64,000 nt of DNA from Opitutia bacterium (GCA_947442255.1 CANEVO010000002.1:1-64000), one strand, 5' to 3'. Shown: positions 1 to 9,478, counted from the first letter of the stretch. A program made the numbers and translations. Notes: a model not told the origin generated them from the letters alone.

Positions 1-4
1 AAAA

Positions 5-81
5 TGGCGGGATGGACGGGACTCGAACCCGCGACCTTCTGCGTGACAGGCAGACGCTCTAACCAACTGAGCTACCACCCC
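5..81 (-). tRNA. tRNA-Asp (anticodon GTC)
   Basis: Read on the minus strand this is a complete 77-nt cloverleaf with a 7-bp acceptor stem (GGGGTGG paired with CCATCCC, one G-T pair), discriminator G and an encoded CCA end. The anticodon loop CTGTCAC gives anticodon GTC, aspartate. The T-arm GGGTTCGAGTCCC is canonical. The 3' flank lies off the left edge of the window, so it cannot be checked for an element like the one behind tRNA-Arg. Confidence 0.96.
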
Positions 82-253
82 GTGAAACGGGAAAGGGAGC
101 GGATCACAGAGCGAAAATCGCCACGGTCAAGAGCGAAAAGCGATGGCGATGCAAAGTGCCGGGAAAATCTCTCCCGCACTTGCAAAATCCTGCTCTGCCG
201 GGGCTTTTGCGGCGGCGCTGGCCGGTGAACGAACCGCGGCATGCGGTGGCCGT

Positions 254-1792
254 TTACTTCGGCTGGATTTCTCCGGCGAGGCGAAGGAGGGCGGCGACGA
301 TCTTCGTCGCCGCGCCGATTTCCACCCGGTTCGTCCCCACCCAGGTTTCGTAGCCGCCGAGGGGGTGTTGGTCGTCGGTGGGCAGGTAGCCATAGTAGGC
401 GTTGGCCAGCCCGATCGTGAACGCCTGCTTGAAGGGCGCTTTTGCCTTCAACTCCAGCCCGATGGCGGCGAAAGGTTCGGCCGGGATCGTCAGGATCGCC
501 AGGTCGCCGATCCGGACCGCTTGCAGCGGAAAATCGACGAAGGCCGGCCCGGCGGCCTTCTGCATCACCCGGTTCGCATAGCTTCGCTCCTGCGGATGCC
601 AGCCTTTCGTGCCCGCCGGCTGGGCCAGCACCTCTTTCGCGCGTGTCACCATCTCCGGCGTCGGCCGGCGCGAGGCCAGGCTGAGCTCCTCGTAGCGGGC
701 ATCGAGCGAAACCCAGTCCTGATGTTCGATCGTTTGATACGCCCGATAGACTTCCGCGGCGACGGCGTTTGCCACCTGGTGCATTTTCTCGAAAGGTGGC
801 TGGCGGCTGGCCTTGCGGCGAAAATCGACGTTATTGACGTCACCGCTCGTGCCGTTGGCCAACATGCCGACGAAGGGCGGCCCGTCCTCGCGATCCACGC
901 CCAGCAGTTCCCCGATTCGCCGACAGAACACGCCGAAGTAGTCGGCCGAGACGACGCCGGCGGGCACGCCCCCGACGTAGTGCAACGAGTAAGAAGCGAG
1001 CAGCGCCAGCGGGCGTCCGTCCGTCGCCTGCACCGAAAGGATCGAAATTTGTGGATCGGTCGGGCCCGCCGGCTTGATCAGGTCGGGCGAACCCGCCGGC
1101 GGATTCATCCGGACCTGGTCCACGCCGCCGAACGGGTTGTGGCGGTTGGCCTCCTCGCCGACGAACCAGCGGCGGTTGAATACCTGGCCGGGTTCCTGCC
1201 CGCGACCCCAGCCAATGCGCGCGGGTTCGAGTTGCGTAACCGCCCGCTGCACGGCGTCGGCGATGCGCTTGGCGATGAAATGCTGGTAGTCGGCCACGCG
1301 GCCGACGGTCGGCCGGCCGGTGATGGGATCCATGGCCTGCTTGGGCTCCACCGCGCCGCCGTTGGGCCCCATCGAAATCTCGGTGCCGGCCGAGCCGGCG
1401 GAATGCGTGTGCGTGGCCGCGATGAGCACGTGGGCGCGGTCGAGACCGGTGAGCTGCTGCGTCAGGCGCTTGGCCTCGTCGCAAACTTCCTTGGGCAGCC
1501 CGATGCTGTCGCACACGACGAGCGCGAGGCGTTGCGCGCCGTCGTCGAGCACGAGCGCCCGCACGTGCAGGTTGTCGTGGATGTGCTTGATGCCGGTCGG
1601 GCTGAAGCCGCCGATGATCAACTGGCCGATCTCGGGCGTGATGTCGCTGACGGCCGCGCCCGCCCGGAATAGGCGCGATTCGGTTGGGCGGTTGGCGGCG
1701 GCCGCGGGATGCGCTATCCACGCCAGCAGCGTGAGGCCAAGGACAAGCGGTGCGAGTCGGGGCAGGCGAATGAAGGAGTACGAAGTCGACAT
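254..1792 (-). CDS. secreted neutral ceramidase-like hydrolase
   Basis: A 512-residue protein with a clear signal peptide (hydrophobic segment about residues 13-32, ending in AAAA). After it comes the start typical of neutral/alkaline ceramidase N-terminal domains: an AAVSDITPE stretch, then a THTHSAG histidine motif near residue 130 that in the family helps bind zinc. Known ceramidases hydrolyse N-acyl sphingosine, but Planctomycetes and Verrucomicrobiota carry many distant homologues of unknown substrate. The segment around NGTSGDVNN, where the nucleophilic serine lies in characterised enzymes, does not match the usual SNAGD pattern, so ceramidase activity is not assured. The protein probably acts in the periplasm or outside the cell. 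A second family member is at 39.6-40.9 kb. Family assignment is firm; substrate is unknown. Confidence 0.8.
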   Translation of the reverse strand: MSTSYSFIRLPRLAPLVLGLTLLAWIAHPAAAANRPTESRLFRAGAAVSDITPEIGQLIIGGFSPTGIKHIHDNLHVRALVLDDGAQRLALVVCDSIGLPKEVCDEAKRLTQQLTGLDRAHVLIAATHTHSAGSAGTEISMGPNGGAVEPKQAMDPITGRPTVGRVADYQHFIAKRIADAVQRAVTQLEPARIGWGRGQEPGQVFNRRWFVGEEANRHNPFGGVDQVRMNPPAGSPDLIKPAGPTDPQISILSVQATDGRPLALLASYSLHYVGGVPAGVVSADYFGVFCRRIGELLGVDREDGPPFVGMLANGTSGDVNNVDFRRKASRQPPFEKMHQVANAVAAEVYRAYQTIEHQDWVSLDARYEELSLASRRPTPEMVTRAKEVLAQPAGTKGWHPQERSYANRVMQKAAGPAFVDFPLQAVRIGDLAILTIPAEPFAAIGLELKAKAPFKQAFTIGLANAYYGYLPTDDQHPLGGYETWVGTNRVEIGAATKIVAALLRLAGEIQPK

Positions 1793-2009
1793 GGGAAAAA
1801 GGGGACGGGGTGAGGTTTACTAGGTGGGCGCGGGAGCCACGGCAAACTCGATTCGGGATTTTGCGCAGCGGCACTTCGTCTTCCAGCAGGCCTGACCTGA
1901 TCTTCAAACTGTCGTCGGCAGGGCTTGCGATTGGAAGAGCTTGGATCGCGCCTCCGCGAATTTCCCTTGTCCGTCGCGGCCGGCGTGGGTAGCCGTGCAG
2001 CGTGGGTTT

Positions 2010-2086
2010 GCGGTGGTAGCTCAGCTGGATAGAGCAGCGGTTTTCTAAACCGCCGGTCGGGTGTTCGAGTCACCTCCACCGCGCCA
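2010..2086 (+). tRNA. tRNA-Arg (anticodon TCT)
   Basis: A 77-nt cloverleaf with acceptor stem GCGGTGG/CCACCGC, discriminator G2083 and encoded CCA. The anticodon stem GCGGT/ACCGC encloses loop TTTCTAA, so the anticodon is TCT, arginine. The T-loop TTCGAGT is standard. Its last four bases (GCCA, 2083-2086) are also the first four bases of a long palindrome, so tRNA and palindrome overlap. Confidence 0.96.
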
Positions 2087-2127
2087 TACTTCGCTCGACC
2101 GGCGTTGCCGGTCGAGCTTCGTATGGC
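2083..2127 (+). repeat. 21-nt-arm palindrome starting inside the tRNA-Arg 3' end
   Basis: Left arm 2083-2103 and right arm 2107-2127 are inverted copies separated by a GTT loop. They pair as seven outer base pairs (GCCATAC/GTATGGC), a symmetric TTC/TTC internal loop and eleven inner base pairs (GCTCGACCGGC/GCCGGTCGAGC). The left arm begins with the tRNA discriminator base and CCA. No U-tract follows, so it does not look like an ordinary tRNA terminator. The outer part of the left arm (2085-2094, CATACTTCGC) has a second, perfect inverted copy at 2167-2176 just before the nuclease reading frame. I read it as part of the tRNA-linked GIY-YIG element. Confidence 0.85.
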
Positions 2128-2166
2128 ACGCCAGACTACTGGGAGCTTCGGACAGGGATTTCTCTC

Positions 2167-2176
2167 GCGAAGTATG
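2167..2176 (+). repeat. inverted copy of the palindrome outer arm
   Basis: The sequence GCGAAGTATG is the exact reverse complement of 2085-2094 within the left palindrome arm, including the TTC trinucleotide that is mismatched in the main hairpin. The left arm could therefore pair either with 2107-2127 or, perfectly over ten bases, with this copy. The two copies bracket about 70 bp and may mark the ends of a mobile segment. Confidence 0.6.
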
Positions 2177-2190
2177 CCCTGTGCTTTAGC

Positions 2191-2199
2191 GGAGGAAGG
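2191..2199 (+). promoter_or_regulatory. strong Shine-Dalgarno-like site without a usable start codon
   Basis: GGAGGAAGG is a near-perfect ribosome binding sequence, yet no in-frame ATG, GTG or TTG occurs between the upstream stop TAG (2187-2189) and the conserved part of the nuclease frame. The only candidate in a reasonable place is CTG at 2217, about 17 bases downstream of the site. The site suggests that the frame was once translated, or still is from a rare start. Confidence 0.45.
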
Positions 2200-2216
2200 C
2201 GGAATCGCCGACCGCG

Positions 2217-2456
2217 CTGCACACCGTTTACCTGCTCGAGGGCGAAGATGATCCGTCCAGGCGCTACCTCGGGGTTTCGGATGACTTGAAGAAACGGTTA
2301 TCCGACCACAACGCCGGTAAATCAAAGCACACGGCTGCCGGCAGACCCTGGCGTCTCGTGCCCTATGTCGCCCTTCGTGAGCGCGAAAAGGCGCTGTCGT
2401 TTGAGCGTTACTTGAAGGTCGGTTCCGGCCATGCCTTTGCGCGGCGTCATTTCTGA
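2217..2456 (+). CDS. GIY-YIG nuclease domain protein, start codon uncertain (CTG)
   Basis: From CTG at 2217 the frame encodes 79 residues ending at TGA 2454-2456. It covers a whole GIY-YIG domain: a VYLLEG strand in place of GIY, then RYLGVSDDL for YIG, the catalytic arginine in DLKKRLSDHN, and the metal-binding glutamate in SFERYLK near the C-terminus. Domain length (about 75-90 residues) is normal for the standalone family. No standard start codon exists in the open frame from 2190. CTG sits where homologues have ATG, so it may be a mutated start, making this either a weakly expressed gene or a recent pseudogene. It follows tRNA-Arg and its palindrome by 90 bp. Such nucleases are usually mobile DNA endonucleases or repair proteins of unknown role. 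Confidence 0.65.
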   Translation: MHTVYLLEGEDDPSRRYLGVSDDLKKRLSDHNAGKSKHTAAGRPWRLVPYVALREREKALSFERYLKVGSGHAFARRHF

Positions 2457-2471
2457 GGTTGAACTACTTTT

Positions 2472-2885
2472 ATGGTTAAAATCACCGGCGAATACCAGGG
2501 CGACCTGCATTGCAGCGCGCGCCACGAACCCTCGGGCACCACGCTTGCCACCGATGCCCCCAAGGACAATCAGGGCCGCGGCGAGGCGTTTTCGCCCACG
2601 GACCTCGTCGCCACGTCGTTCGGCTCCTGCATTGCCACCACGATGGCCATCGTCGCGCGGAAGCACGGCGTCGAACTCCGCGGGCTGCGCTTCGAGGTGA
2701 CCAAGGAAATGTCCACCGCCGCGCCGCGCCGGATCGTGCGCCTCGCTACGCAACTCTGGATGCCGATTCCGGAGTCCCACCCGCAGGCCCGCCTGCTCGC
2801 CGACATCGCGCAAAATTGTCCGGTCCACCACAGCCTGCATCCCTCGGTCGACAAACCGGTCGTCTTCCACTGGGCGGAAAAATGA
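2472..2885 (+). CDS. OsmC family peroxiredoxin
   Basis: A 137-residue cytoplasmic protein of OsmC/Ohr type, which reduce organic hydroperoxides through two redox cysteines. Both are visible: one in SFGSCIATT near residue 55 and one in QNCPVHHSL near residue 116, with the conserved histidine residues following the second. The domain SPTDLVATSFGSC is typical of the OsmC branch. The length is normal. It begins 15 bp after the GIY-YIG frame. The exact peroxide substrate cannot be read from the sequence. Confidence 0.9.
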   Translation: MVKITGEYQGDLHCSARHEPSGTTLATDAPKDNQGRGEAFSPTDLVATSFGSCIATTMAIVARKHGVELRGLRFEVTKEMSTAAPRRIVRLATQLWMPIPESHPQARLLADIAQNCPVHHSLHPSVDKPVVFHWAEK

Positions 2886-2900
2886 CCGGCGCGCGGGGCG

Positions 2901-3359
2901 CTACTTTCCGGCCCAGCGGTAGGTCGTGTTGAAGATCAGCTGGGTGCGCGTGGAGACGAAGACGCGCACCTTCAGGCGGCCGCCCTGCGCATCGGTCGGG
3001 GTGGCCTTGCCCTCGATCGGGCGCTCGGTGCCGTCGCTGCGCACGCCGCGGCCCTGGAAGTCGATCGCCTCGCCGCGGGCGAGCGTGCGGAGCTGGTCGT
3101 CGGAAACCTCGATGTGCAGGCGGCCGGCCTCGTTGAAAAAAAAGTAGGGGAAGACGTTCGCGGCGTAGCTCGACTCGTAGGTGCCGCCGTGGCGGACAAA
3201 CGCGGGCATCGTCAGTGAGACGCGGCCAACGTAGATGGAGGTTTTCGAGGGCGCCACCTCCGCCCGGGCGAAGGCCGCGAGCGGCGGGTTCTCCGCGGCG
3301 GCCCGGCCGGCGGCCGGGGCGACAACGGAGAGCAGAACGGCGAGCCAGGGGCGCAACAT
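2901..3359 (-). CDS. secreted hypothetical protein
   Basis: The chosen ATG at 3359 gives 152 residues with a signal peptide (hydrophobic residues 5-20, cleavage after GRAAA). A longer frame reaching 3644 would overlap argH and has no coding character. The mature part is beta-rich with no cysteines; it has a segment describing a HIEVSDDQL strand and a C-terminal [12 protein letters not shown] do not recognise a family. It converges on OsmC, 15 bp away. It is probably periplasmic or outer-membrane associated. Confidence 0.6.
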   Translation of the reverse strand: MLRPWLAVLLSVVAPAAGRAAAENPPLAAFARAEVAPSKTSIYVGRVSLTMPAFVRHGGTYESSYAANVFPYFFFNEAGRLHIEVSDDQLRTLARGEAIDFQGRGVRSDGTERPIEGKATPTDAQGGRLKVRVFVSTRTQLIFNTTYRWAGK

Positions 3360-3477
3360 GGCGCGACTGTGCGACCCCGCCGCGACGCCGCAAGAACGGA
3401 GCCCGCCCGCCGCAGCCTCACCCCCCGCCGTTTTTCCCATTGCGCGCCGCGGGACCGGGCCGTCATCTCTTGCCGCT

Positions 3478-4878
3478 ATGGCCAAGCCTTCCCATGCGAC
3501 CTGGGGCGGACGGTTCACCACCGGCCCCGCGGAGTTGATGCTGCAGTTCAGCGAGTCCGTCTCGTTCGACCGCCGCCTCGCGCCCTTTGACGTGGTGGGA
3601 AGCAAGGCCCACTCGGCGATGCTGGCCCATGTCGGGCTCATCACCGCGAAGGAGCGCGGTGCGATTCACGCGGGGCTCGATGCGATCCTGGTCGAGATCG
3701 AGGCCGGCAAGTTCACGTGGGACACCAAGCTCGAGGATGTGCACATGAACATCGAGCAGGCGCTGACCAAGCGGGTGCCGGCGGCCGCGAAGCTGCACAC
3801 GGCACGGAGCCGCAACGACCAGATCGCGACCGACATGCGGCTGTTCTTCAAACACGCCTGCGGCGTGCTGCAGGAAAAGGTGCTCGGGGCGGAGCGTGCG
3901 CTGCTGGCGGTGGCCGCGGCGAATCGCGACGTGCTGATCCCGGGCTACACACACCTGCAGCGGGCGCAGCCGGTGTATTTGGCCCATCATTTGTTCGCGT
4001 GGCTGGAAATGCTGGAGCGCGACCGGGCGCGGTTTGCGGACGTCGCGGCGCACGCCAACTGGTGTCCGCTCGGCGCGGGCGCGATCGCGGGGACGACGCT
4101 GCCCATCGACCGCGAGTTCACGGCGCGGGCGCTCGGGTTCGTCGACGCGAAGGGCCGGCCTCAGGTCACGCAAAACTCGATGGACACCGTGGCGGACCGC
4201 GACGTGTTCATCGAATTCGCCGGGGCGTGCGCGCTGTTCGGCGTCCACCTCTCGCGCATCGCGGAGGACCTGATTCTCTGGAGCAGCGCCGAGTTCAAAT
4301 TTGTGGAGCTGCCCGATGCGTTCTGCACCGGCTCGTCGCTGATGCCGCAGAAGAAAAACCCCGACTCGTGCGAATTGCTGCGCGGCAAATCGGCGCGGTT
4401 GCAGGGCAACCTGCACACGCTGCTGACGCTGACGAAGGGGCTGCCGCTGACCTACAATCGTGACCTGCAGGAGGACAAGCCGCCGGTGTTCGACAGCTTC
4501 GACCAGGCCGCGCTGTGCGCCGATGTGCTGGCCGGCACCCTCGGCGGCCTGAGTGTGCATCGCGACCGGTGTGCGGCGGCCGTGGCCGATCCCGCGCTGC
4601 TGGCGACGGATCTGGCCGACTATCTCGTCCTGCAGGGCGTCGCGTTTCGCGACGCGCATCACGCCGTGGGCGCGGTGGTGCGGCTGGCGGAGAAAAAGCA
4701 GGTGCTGCTCAACCGGCTCTCGACCGACGACGTCCGCGGCGTGCACGCCGCCTTTGGGGCGGACTGGGCGGACGTCTTCGATCTCAAGCGGGCCCTGGCG
4801 AACCGCACCGGCACCGGCATGCCCGGGCCGAAGCAGGTGGCGAAGCAGTTCGCGCGTTGGCAGAAAGCGCTCAAGTGA
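3478..4878 (+). CDS. argH: argininosuccinate lyase
   Basis: A 466-residue enzyme splitting argininosuccinate to arginine and fumarate, the last step of arginine synthesis. The fumarase/aspartase superfamily signature [12 protein letters not shown] lies near residue 285 and contains the flexible catalytic loop serine. The N-terminal WGGRF and the HTARSRNDQ and TQNSMD segments are family hallmarks. The ATG at 3478 is chosen because the upstream extension to 3235 lies over the divergent secreted gene. Length is normal (about 460). No other arg gene is near, so it seems to be transcribed alone. Confidence 0.97.
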   Translation: MAKPSHATWGGRFTTGPAELMLQFSESVSFDRRLAPFDVVGSKAHSAMLAHVGLITAKERGAIHAGLDAILVEIEAGKFTWDTKLEDVHMNIEQALTKRVPAAAKLHTARSRNDQIATDMRLFFKHACGVLQEKVLGAERALLAVAAANRDVLIPGYTHLQRAQPVYLAHHLFAWLEMLERDRARFADVAAHANWCPLGAGAIAGTTLPIDREFTARALGFVDAKGRPQVTQNSMDTVADRDVFIEFAGACALFGVHLSRIAEDLILWSSAEFKFVELPDAFCTGSSLMPQKKNPDSCELLRGKSARLQGNLHTLLTLTKGLPLTYNRDLQEDKPPVFDSFDQAALCADVLAGTLGGLSVHRDRCAAAVADPALLATDLADYLVLQGVAFRDAHHAVGAVVRLAEKKQVLLNRLSTDDVRGVHAAFGADWADVFDLKRALANRTGTGMPGPKQVAKQFARWQKALK

Positions 4879-4991
4879 GCGGTCGCGGACACGCGAAACG
4901 AGGCGGATAGTGGAAACGAACGTGATTGCGGTTCGACGGCTAGTGCTGCAGCGGACGCGTTCCCGATAATTTCGCCCTTCGCCATCCACCC

Positions 4992-6797
4992 ATGCCCAAG
5001 GTCCGCATCCTTTCCGACCGCGTTGCCAATCAGATCGCCGCGGGCGAGGTGATCGAGCGGCCGGCGGCGGTCGTGAAGGAACTGGTCGAAAACGCGCTCG
5101 ATGCCGGGGCGACGCGCATCGAGGTCGAGTTTCGTCATGGCGGGCGCTCGTTGATGAGCGTGGAGGACAACGGCCACGGCATGGCGCGCGACGATGCGCT
5201 GCTTGCGCTCGAGCGCCACGCCACGAGCAAGATCCAGGAGGCGGACGATCTCGACCGGCTCGCGAGTTACGGCTTCCGCGGCGAGGCGATGCCGTCGATT
5301 GCCAGCGTGTCGCGCTTTCTGCTGCAGACGCGGGAGGCGGGTAGCGACACGGGAACGGAGATCCTCGTGAATGGTGGAAAGTTCGTGCACGTGCGCGAAT
5401 GCGGCCGGCCGGTCGGCACGCGCATCGAGGTCACGCACCTGTTCAATTCGGTGCCGGCGCGGCGCAAGTTCCTCAAGACGGACCAGACGGAGGCGGCGCA
5501 CATCGTGCAGTGCGTGCGGCTTTACGCGCTGGCGTGTCCGCACACGGCCTTCACCCTGGTCGAGGACGGGCGGGTCATTTTCCGCTCGCCGGAGTGCTCG
5601 ACACTCGCGGACCGCATCGGGGAAATTTTTGGCCGGCAGATCGCCGAGGCGGTCGTGCCGCTGGAAGCGGTGGAGCCCGGGCTGCGGCTCAGCGGGCTGA
5701 TCGGCCGGCCGGGGGTGGGGCGGGCGACGCGGCACGAGATGATCGTCTTCGTCAATGCGAGGCCGGTCGAAAGCCGCACGCTCAACTATGCGCTGATCGA
5801 GAGTTACCACGAATCGCTGCCGAAGGGGCGTTACCCGCTGGCGTTCGTTTTCTTCGAGTGCGATCCGGCGGCGGTCGACGTCAACGTGCATCCCGCCAAG
5901 CGCGAAGTGCGCTTCCGCAGTGAGCCGCAGGTGAGAGGCTTTGTGATTCGCGCAGTGTTGCAGCGGTTGCGGGAGCTGAGTGGTCCCGCGGCGGGGCTGA
6001 CGGAAACCCGCCCACCGCCGGTCGATTTTCGGGCGCCGGCTGCCGCTGCCGGATGGGCGGCCCTCCCCGCACTTTCGCGCGCCGACCTTGGCACGCTGTC
6101 TGCGACGTCCGCCACGCCGAGGGGGCCGGAACGGCCGTCCCCGGCATCGGTGCCGCTGTCCGCGCCGACGCCGATCCCCTCCGCTTCCGGCCGCCCGCCG
6201 CCGGCGGGCATCGTGCCGCTGGCGCCGTCGTGGCGTTATGTGGGGCTCGCCCACGGGAACTATGTGCTTTTCGAAACCGCCGCCGGGCTGGTCCTGCTCG
6301 ACCGCCGGGCGGCGCACGAGCGCATCTGGTTCGAGCGGTTGCGCGAGCAGTTTGCCGCCGGCGCGGTGCCGAGCCAGCGCCTCTTGTTGCCGCTGCCCCT
6401 GGAACTGGATGCGATCGCGACGGCGCTGTTGCTCGACCGGCGGAAATTTCTCCACGCCCACGGTTTCGAAGTGGCGGAATTCGGCCGGAATTTTTTTCGG
6501 ATCGAGGCGGTGCCGGCTTGGATGGAGGCCGCCGATACCGAGCCGTTTCTGCGGGACCTGCTCGGCGCCTTTCGCGACGGACGGATGCCGGACGGCGACG
6601 TCGAACTTGCGCGCGAGGAACTGGCCCGGCTCGCGGCGGCGAAGGCGGTGCGGTTGGCCGCGACGGCCACCGAGGGCGAGTTGCGGACGCTGGTGGGACA
6701 ACTTTTTGCGACCCGGACGCCGCTGACCAGTCCGGCGGGCCGCCCGACCTACATCGAGTTGAACCACGGCGAGTTGGCGCGACGGTTCCAGAAATAG
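4992..6797 (+). CDS. mutL: DNA mismatch repair protein MutL
   Basis: A 601-residue MutL. The GHKL ATPase domain is complete: catalytic glutamate in KELVENALDAGA near residue 36, DNGHGM near 59 and GFRGEA near 95. A proline/alanine-rich linker (about 335-410) joins the C-terminal dimerisation domain. In this domain the motifs of the MutL nicking endonuclease are all altered: DQHA is DRRA (residue 437 on), ACK is AAK, and CPHGRP is SPAGRP (about residue 580). The protein should still bind ATP and MutS, but metal-dependent nicking looks lost, as in E. coli-type MutL. No mutH is visible here. It lies 113 bp after argH, same strand. Confidence 0.96.
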   Translation: MPKVRILSDRVANQIAAGEVIERPAAVVKELVENALDAGATRIEVEFRHGGRSLMSVEDNGHGMARDDALLALERHATSKIQEADDLDRLASYGFRGEAMPSIASVSRFLLQTREAGSDTGTEILVNGGKFVHVRECGRPVGTRIEVTHLFNSVPARRKFLKTDQTEAAHIVQCVRLYALACPHTAFTLVEDGRVIFRSPECSTLADRIGEIFGRQIAEAVVPLEAVEPGLRLSGLIGRPGVGRATRHEMIVFVNARPVESRTLNYALIESYHESLPKGRYPLAFVFFECDPAAVDVNVHPAKREVRFRSEPQVRGFVIRAVLQRLRELSGPAAGLTETRPPPVDFRAPAAAAGWAALPALSRADLGTLSATSATPRGPERPSPASVPLSAPTPIPSASGRPPPAGIVPLAPSWRYVGLAHGNYVLFETAAGLVLLDRRAAHERIWFERLREQFAAGAVPSQRLLLPLPLELDAIATALLLDRRKFLHAHGFEVAEFGRNFFRIEAVPAWMEAADTEPFLRDLLGAFRDGRMPDGDVELAREELARLAAAKAVRLAATATEGELRTLVGQLFATRTPLTSPAGRPTYIELNHGELARRFQK

Positions 6798-6910
6798 CGG
6801 CCAGACCCTCTGGTCCGGGCTGTTCCGCCGGTCGAATGTGCCGATAAAATTGGCAGATCCTGCGCTCGCTCTGGCGAGGGCGGCGGGCTTTAATCCATCC
6901 ACCTATTCAA

Positions 6911-9478
6911 ATGCCGAGCGCGCGCCCATCCCGTCTCTCCTCACCTTCGATTCCCGCCGTGGCAGACAGTCCGGCTTCGGGCGGGAGCACGGCCCCGTTT
7001 CAACCGTTTGCGATCCATCATACCAACCCGTCGAAGGATCTGCCGGTCGACGTGCTGCGTTCGCTCATCCTGCGGCACCTCGTCTCGACGCTGGCCCGCC
7101 ACATGGGATCGGCCACGCCCCACGACTGGTGGGTGGCGACGGCGCTCGCGGTGCGCGATACGATTCACGAGCGGATGATCGCGACGCAGGTGGTGCACAA
7201 CCGCGAGAACGTCCGGCGGCTCTACTATTTCTCGCTGGAATATCTGATGGGCGGGCTGTTTGGGAACAACCTGCTCGCGACCGATCTGTTTGCCCCGGCC
7301 AAGAGTGCACTCGAGTCGCTTGGGCAGAACTTCGAAACGATCCGGGACGCCGAGGTCGACATGGGCCTCGGGAATGGCGGCCTCGGCCGGCTGGCAGCCT
7401 GCTTCCTCGATTCGCTCGCGACGCTCGACTACCCGGCGCTGGGCTACGGGATCTATTACGAGTTCGGTCTCTTCAAGCAGGCGTTCGTCAACGGCAACCA
7501 GGTCGAGCATCCGGACAACTGGAACGTGTTCGGCGATCCCTGGGAGGTGGTGCGGCCCGAATACACCCAGCCGGTGCAACTCTACGGACGGGTGGAAAAC
7601 GTCTTCGACGACCGGGGCAACTACCGGCCGTGCTGGGTGGAGACGAAGACGCTGCTCGGCGTGCCGCACGACATCCCGGTGGCCGGATTTGGCACGACGA
7701 CCGTCAACCTGCTCCGTCTCTGGGCCTCGAAGGCCAACGAAGACTTCGACCTCGCGGCGTTCAACAGCGGGGGCTACGTCGACGCGGTGCGGGAAAAGGC
7801 CGTGGGCGAGACCGTGTCAAAGGTCCTGTATCCGAACGACAAGACCGAGAACGGCAAGGAACTGCGTCTCGTGCAGCAGTACTTTTTCGTGTCCTGCTCG
7901 CTGCGGGACATCATCCGCCGCCATGTGCGTACCCCGGGCAACACGTGGGAGAACTTCGCGGACAAGGTGGTGGTGCAGCTCAACGACACGCATCCGGCCA
8001 TTGCGATCGTGGAACTCATGCGCATCCTGCTCGACGAGCACGATCTCACCTGGGATGCGGCGTGGGCCATCGTCACCCGGACCTTCGGCTACACGAATCA
8101 CACGCTCATGCCCGAGGCCTTGGAGAAGTGGGGCGTGCGGCTGTTCGAACGCGTGCTGCCGCGCCATCTCCAGATCATCTACGACATGAACTCGCGGCTC
8201 ATGCAGACCGTCGAGGCGAAGTGGCCGGGCGACGATGCTAAAAAGCGCGCCTGTTCCCTCATTGAGGAGAACGGGCACAAGATGGTGCGCATGGCCAACC
8301 TTGCGGTCGTCGGCTCCCATGCGGTGAACGGGGTCGCCGCGCTGCACACGGCCCTGCTGAGGAAACAGCTCTTTCCCGAGTTCGACGCCCTCTATCCGGG
8401 AAAATTCCAGAACAAGACGAACGGCATCACCCCCCGGCGCTGGCTGCTCAAGAGCAACCCGCGATTGTCGGCGCTCATCATCCAGAAGCTCGGCTCCGCC
8501 GCCTGGGCCCGGGATCTGGACCTGTTGCGCGGGCTCGAGAAGTTCGCCGGTAACGCCGCTTTCCAGCGCGAATTCATGGCCATCAAGCGCGCCAACAAGG
8601 TCGACCTCGCCGCGACCATCCGGACGGAATGCGGCTTCGAGGTTTCACCTGACGCCCTGTTCGACGTGCAGGTGAAGCGGCTTCACGAATACAAGCGGCA
8701 GCACCTGAACCTGCTGCACATCATCGCGCTCTACCGGCGGCTGCTGCAGCAGCCGGAACTCGACATGGTGCCGCGCGTTTTCATTTTCGCGGCGAAAGCC
8801 GCGCCCGGTTACGATCTCGCGAAAAACATCATCCGCGCGATCAATGTCATCGGCGCCCGGATCAATGCGGACACGCGCATCAACGGCAAACTCAAGGTCG
8901 CATTCCTGCCCAACTACCGGGTGTCGCTGGCGGAGAAGATCATTCCCGCCGCGGACCTTTCCGAACAGATCTCGACCGCGGGCAAGGAGGCTTCCGGCAC
9001 CGGCAACATGAAGCTGGCGCTCAATGGCGCGCTGACCATCGGCACGCTCGACGGCGCCAATGTCGAGATTCAGGAGGAGGTCGGACCGGAGAACATTTTC
9101 ATCTTCGGCATGACGGTCGACGAAGTCGATGCCCTGCGGTCCCGGGGTTACGATCCACGGGACTATTATCAGCGGGACGAGGAACTCCGGGCGGTCATCG
9201 ACTGGCTGGGCAGCGACTACTTCACGCCCGGCGAGCACGGTTCCTTTCGCGCCGTGCACGACAGCCTGCTGCATGGCGGCGATCCCTACATGGTCCTCGC
9301 GGACTTCCGCGCCTACAGCGACTGCCAGGCGCGGATCGACGCCGCTTATCGCGATCCCGCCAGATGGGCGGAAATGGCGATTCTCAACGCGGCGCGCATG
9401 GGCAAGTTTTCCAGCGACCGGACGATTCGGGAATACGCCCGCGACATTTGGAATCTTACTCCCGTGTCCGTGGCTTGA
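6911..9478 (+). CDS. glgP: glycogen/starch/alpha-glucan phosphorylase
   Basis: An 855-residue GT35 phosphorylase that releases glucose 1-phosphate from alpha-1,4-glucans. The pyridoxal-phosphate site [14 protein letters not shown] is intact, with the Schiff-base lysine at residue 701. Other hallmarks are the YFSLEYLMG and [12 protein letters not shown] segments in the N-terminal half and RLHEYKRQ near residue 595. It is slightly longer than E. coli GlgP (815) because of an about 35-residue polar N-terminus; a start closer to the domain cannot be excluded. No other glycogen gene is adjacent. Confidence 0.96.
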   Translation: MPSARPSRLSSPSIPAVADSPASGGSTAPFQPFAIHHTNPSKDLPVDVLRSLILRHLVSTLARHMGSATPHDWWVATALAVRDTIHERMIATQVVHNRENVRRLYYFSLEYLMGGLFGNNLLATDLFAPAKSALESLGQNFETIRDAEVDMGLGNGGLGRLAACFLDSLATLDYPALGYGIYYEFGLFKQAFVNGNQVEHPDNWNVFGDPWEVVRPEYTQPVQLYGRVENVFDDRGNYRPCWVETKTLLGVPHDIPVAGFGTTTVNLLRLWASKANEDFDLAAFNSGGYVDAVREKAVGETVSKVLYPNDKTENGKELRLVQQYFFVSCSLRDIIRRHVRTPGNTWENFADKVVVQLNDTHPAIAIVELMRILLDEHDLTWDAAWAIVTRTFGYTNHTLMPEALEKWGVRLFERVLPRHLQIIYDMNSRLMQTVEAKWPGDDAKKRACSLIEENGHKMVRMANLAVVGSHAVNGVAALHTALLRKQLFPEFDALYPGKFQNKTNGITPRRWLLKSNPRLSALIIQKLGSAAWARDLDLLRGLEKFAGNAAFQREFMAIKRANKVDLAATIRTECGFEVSPDALFDVQVKRLHEYKRQHLNLLHIIALYRRLLQQPELDMVPRVFIFAAKAAPGYDLAKNIIRAINVIGARINADTRINGKLKVAFLPNYRVSLAEKIIPAADLSEQISTAGKEASGTGNMKLALNGALTIGTLDGANVEIQEEVGPENIFIFGMTVDEVDALRSRGYDPRDYYQRDEELRAVIDWLGSDYFTPGEHGSFRAVHDSLLHGGDPYMVLADFRAYSDCQARIDAAYRDPARWAEMAILNAARMGKFSSDRTIREYARDIWNLTPVSVA

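Noticed and set aside
143..1672. 509-codon plus-strand frame over the ceramidase-like gene
   Set aside because: The opposite strand has a signal peptide and family motifs; this frame has none.
4659..6902. 747-codon minus-strand frame over mutL
   Set aside because: Shadow frame in high-GC DNA; mutL on the other strand is certain.
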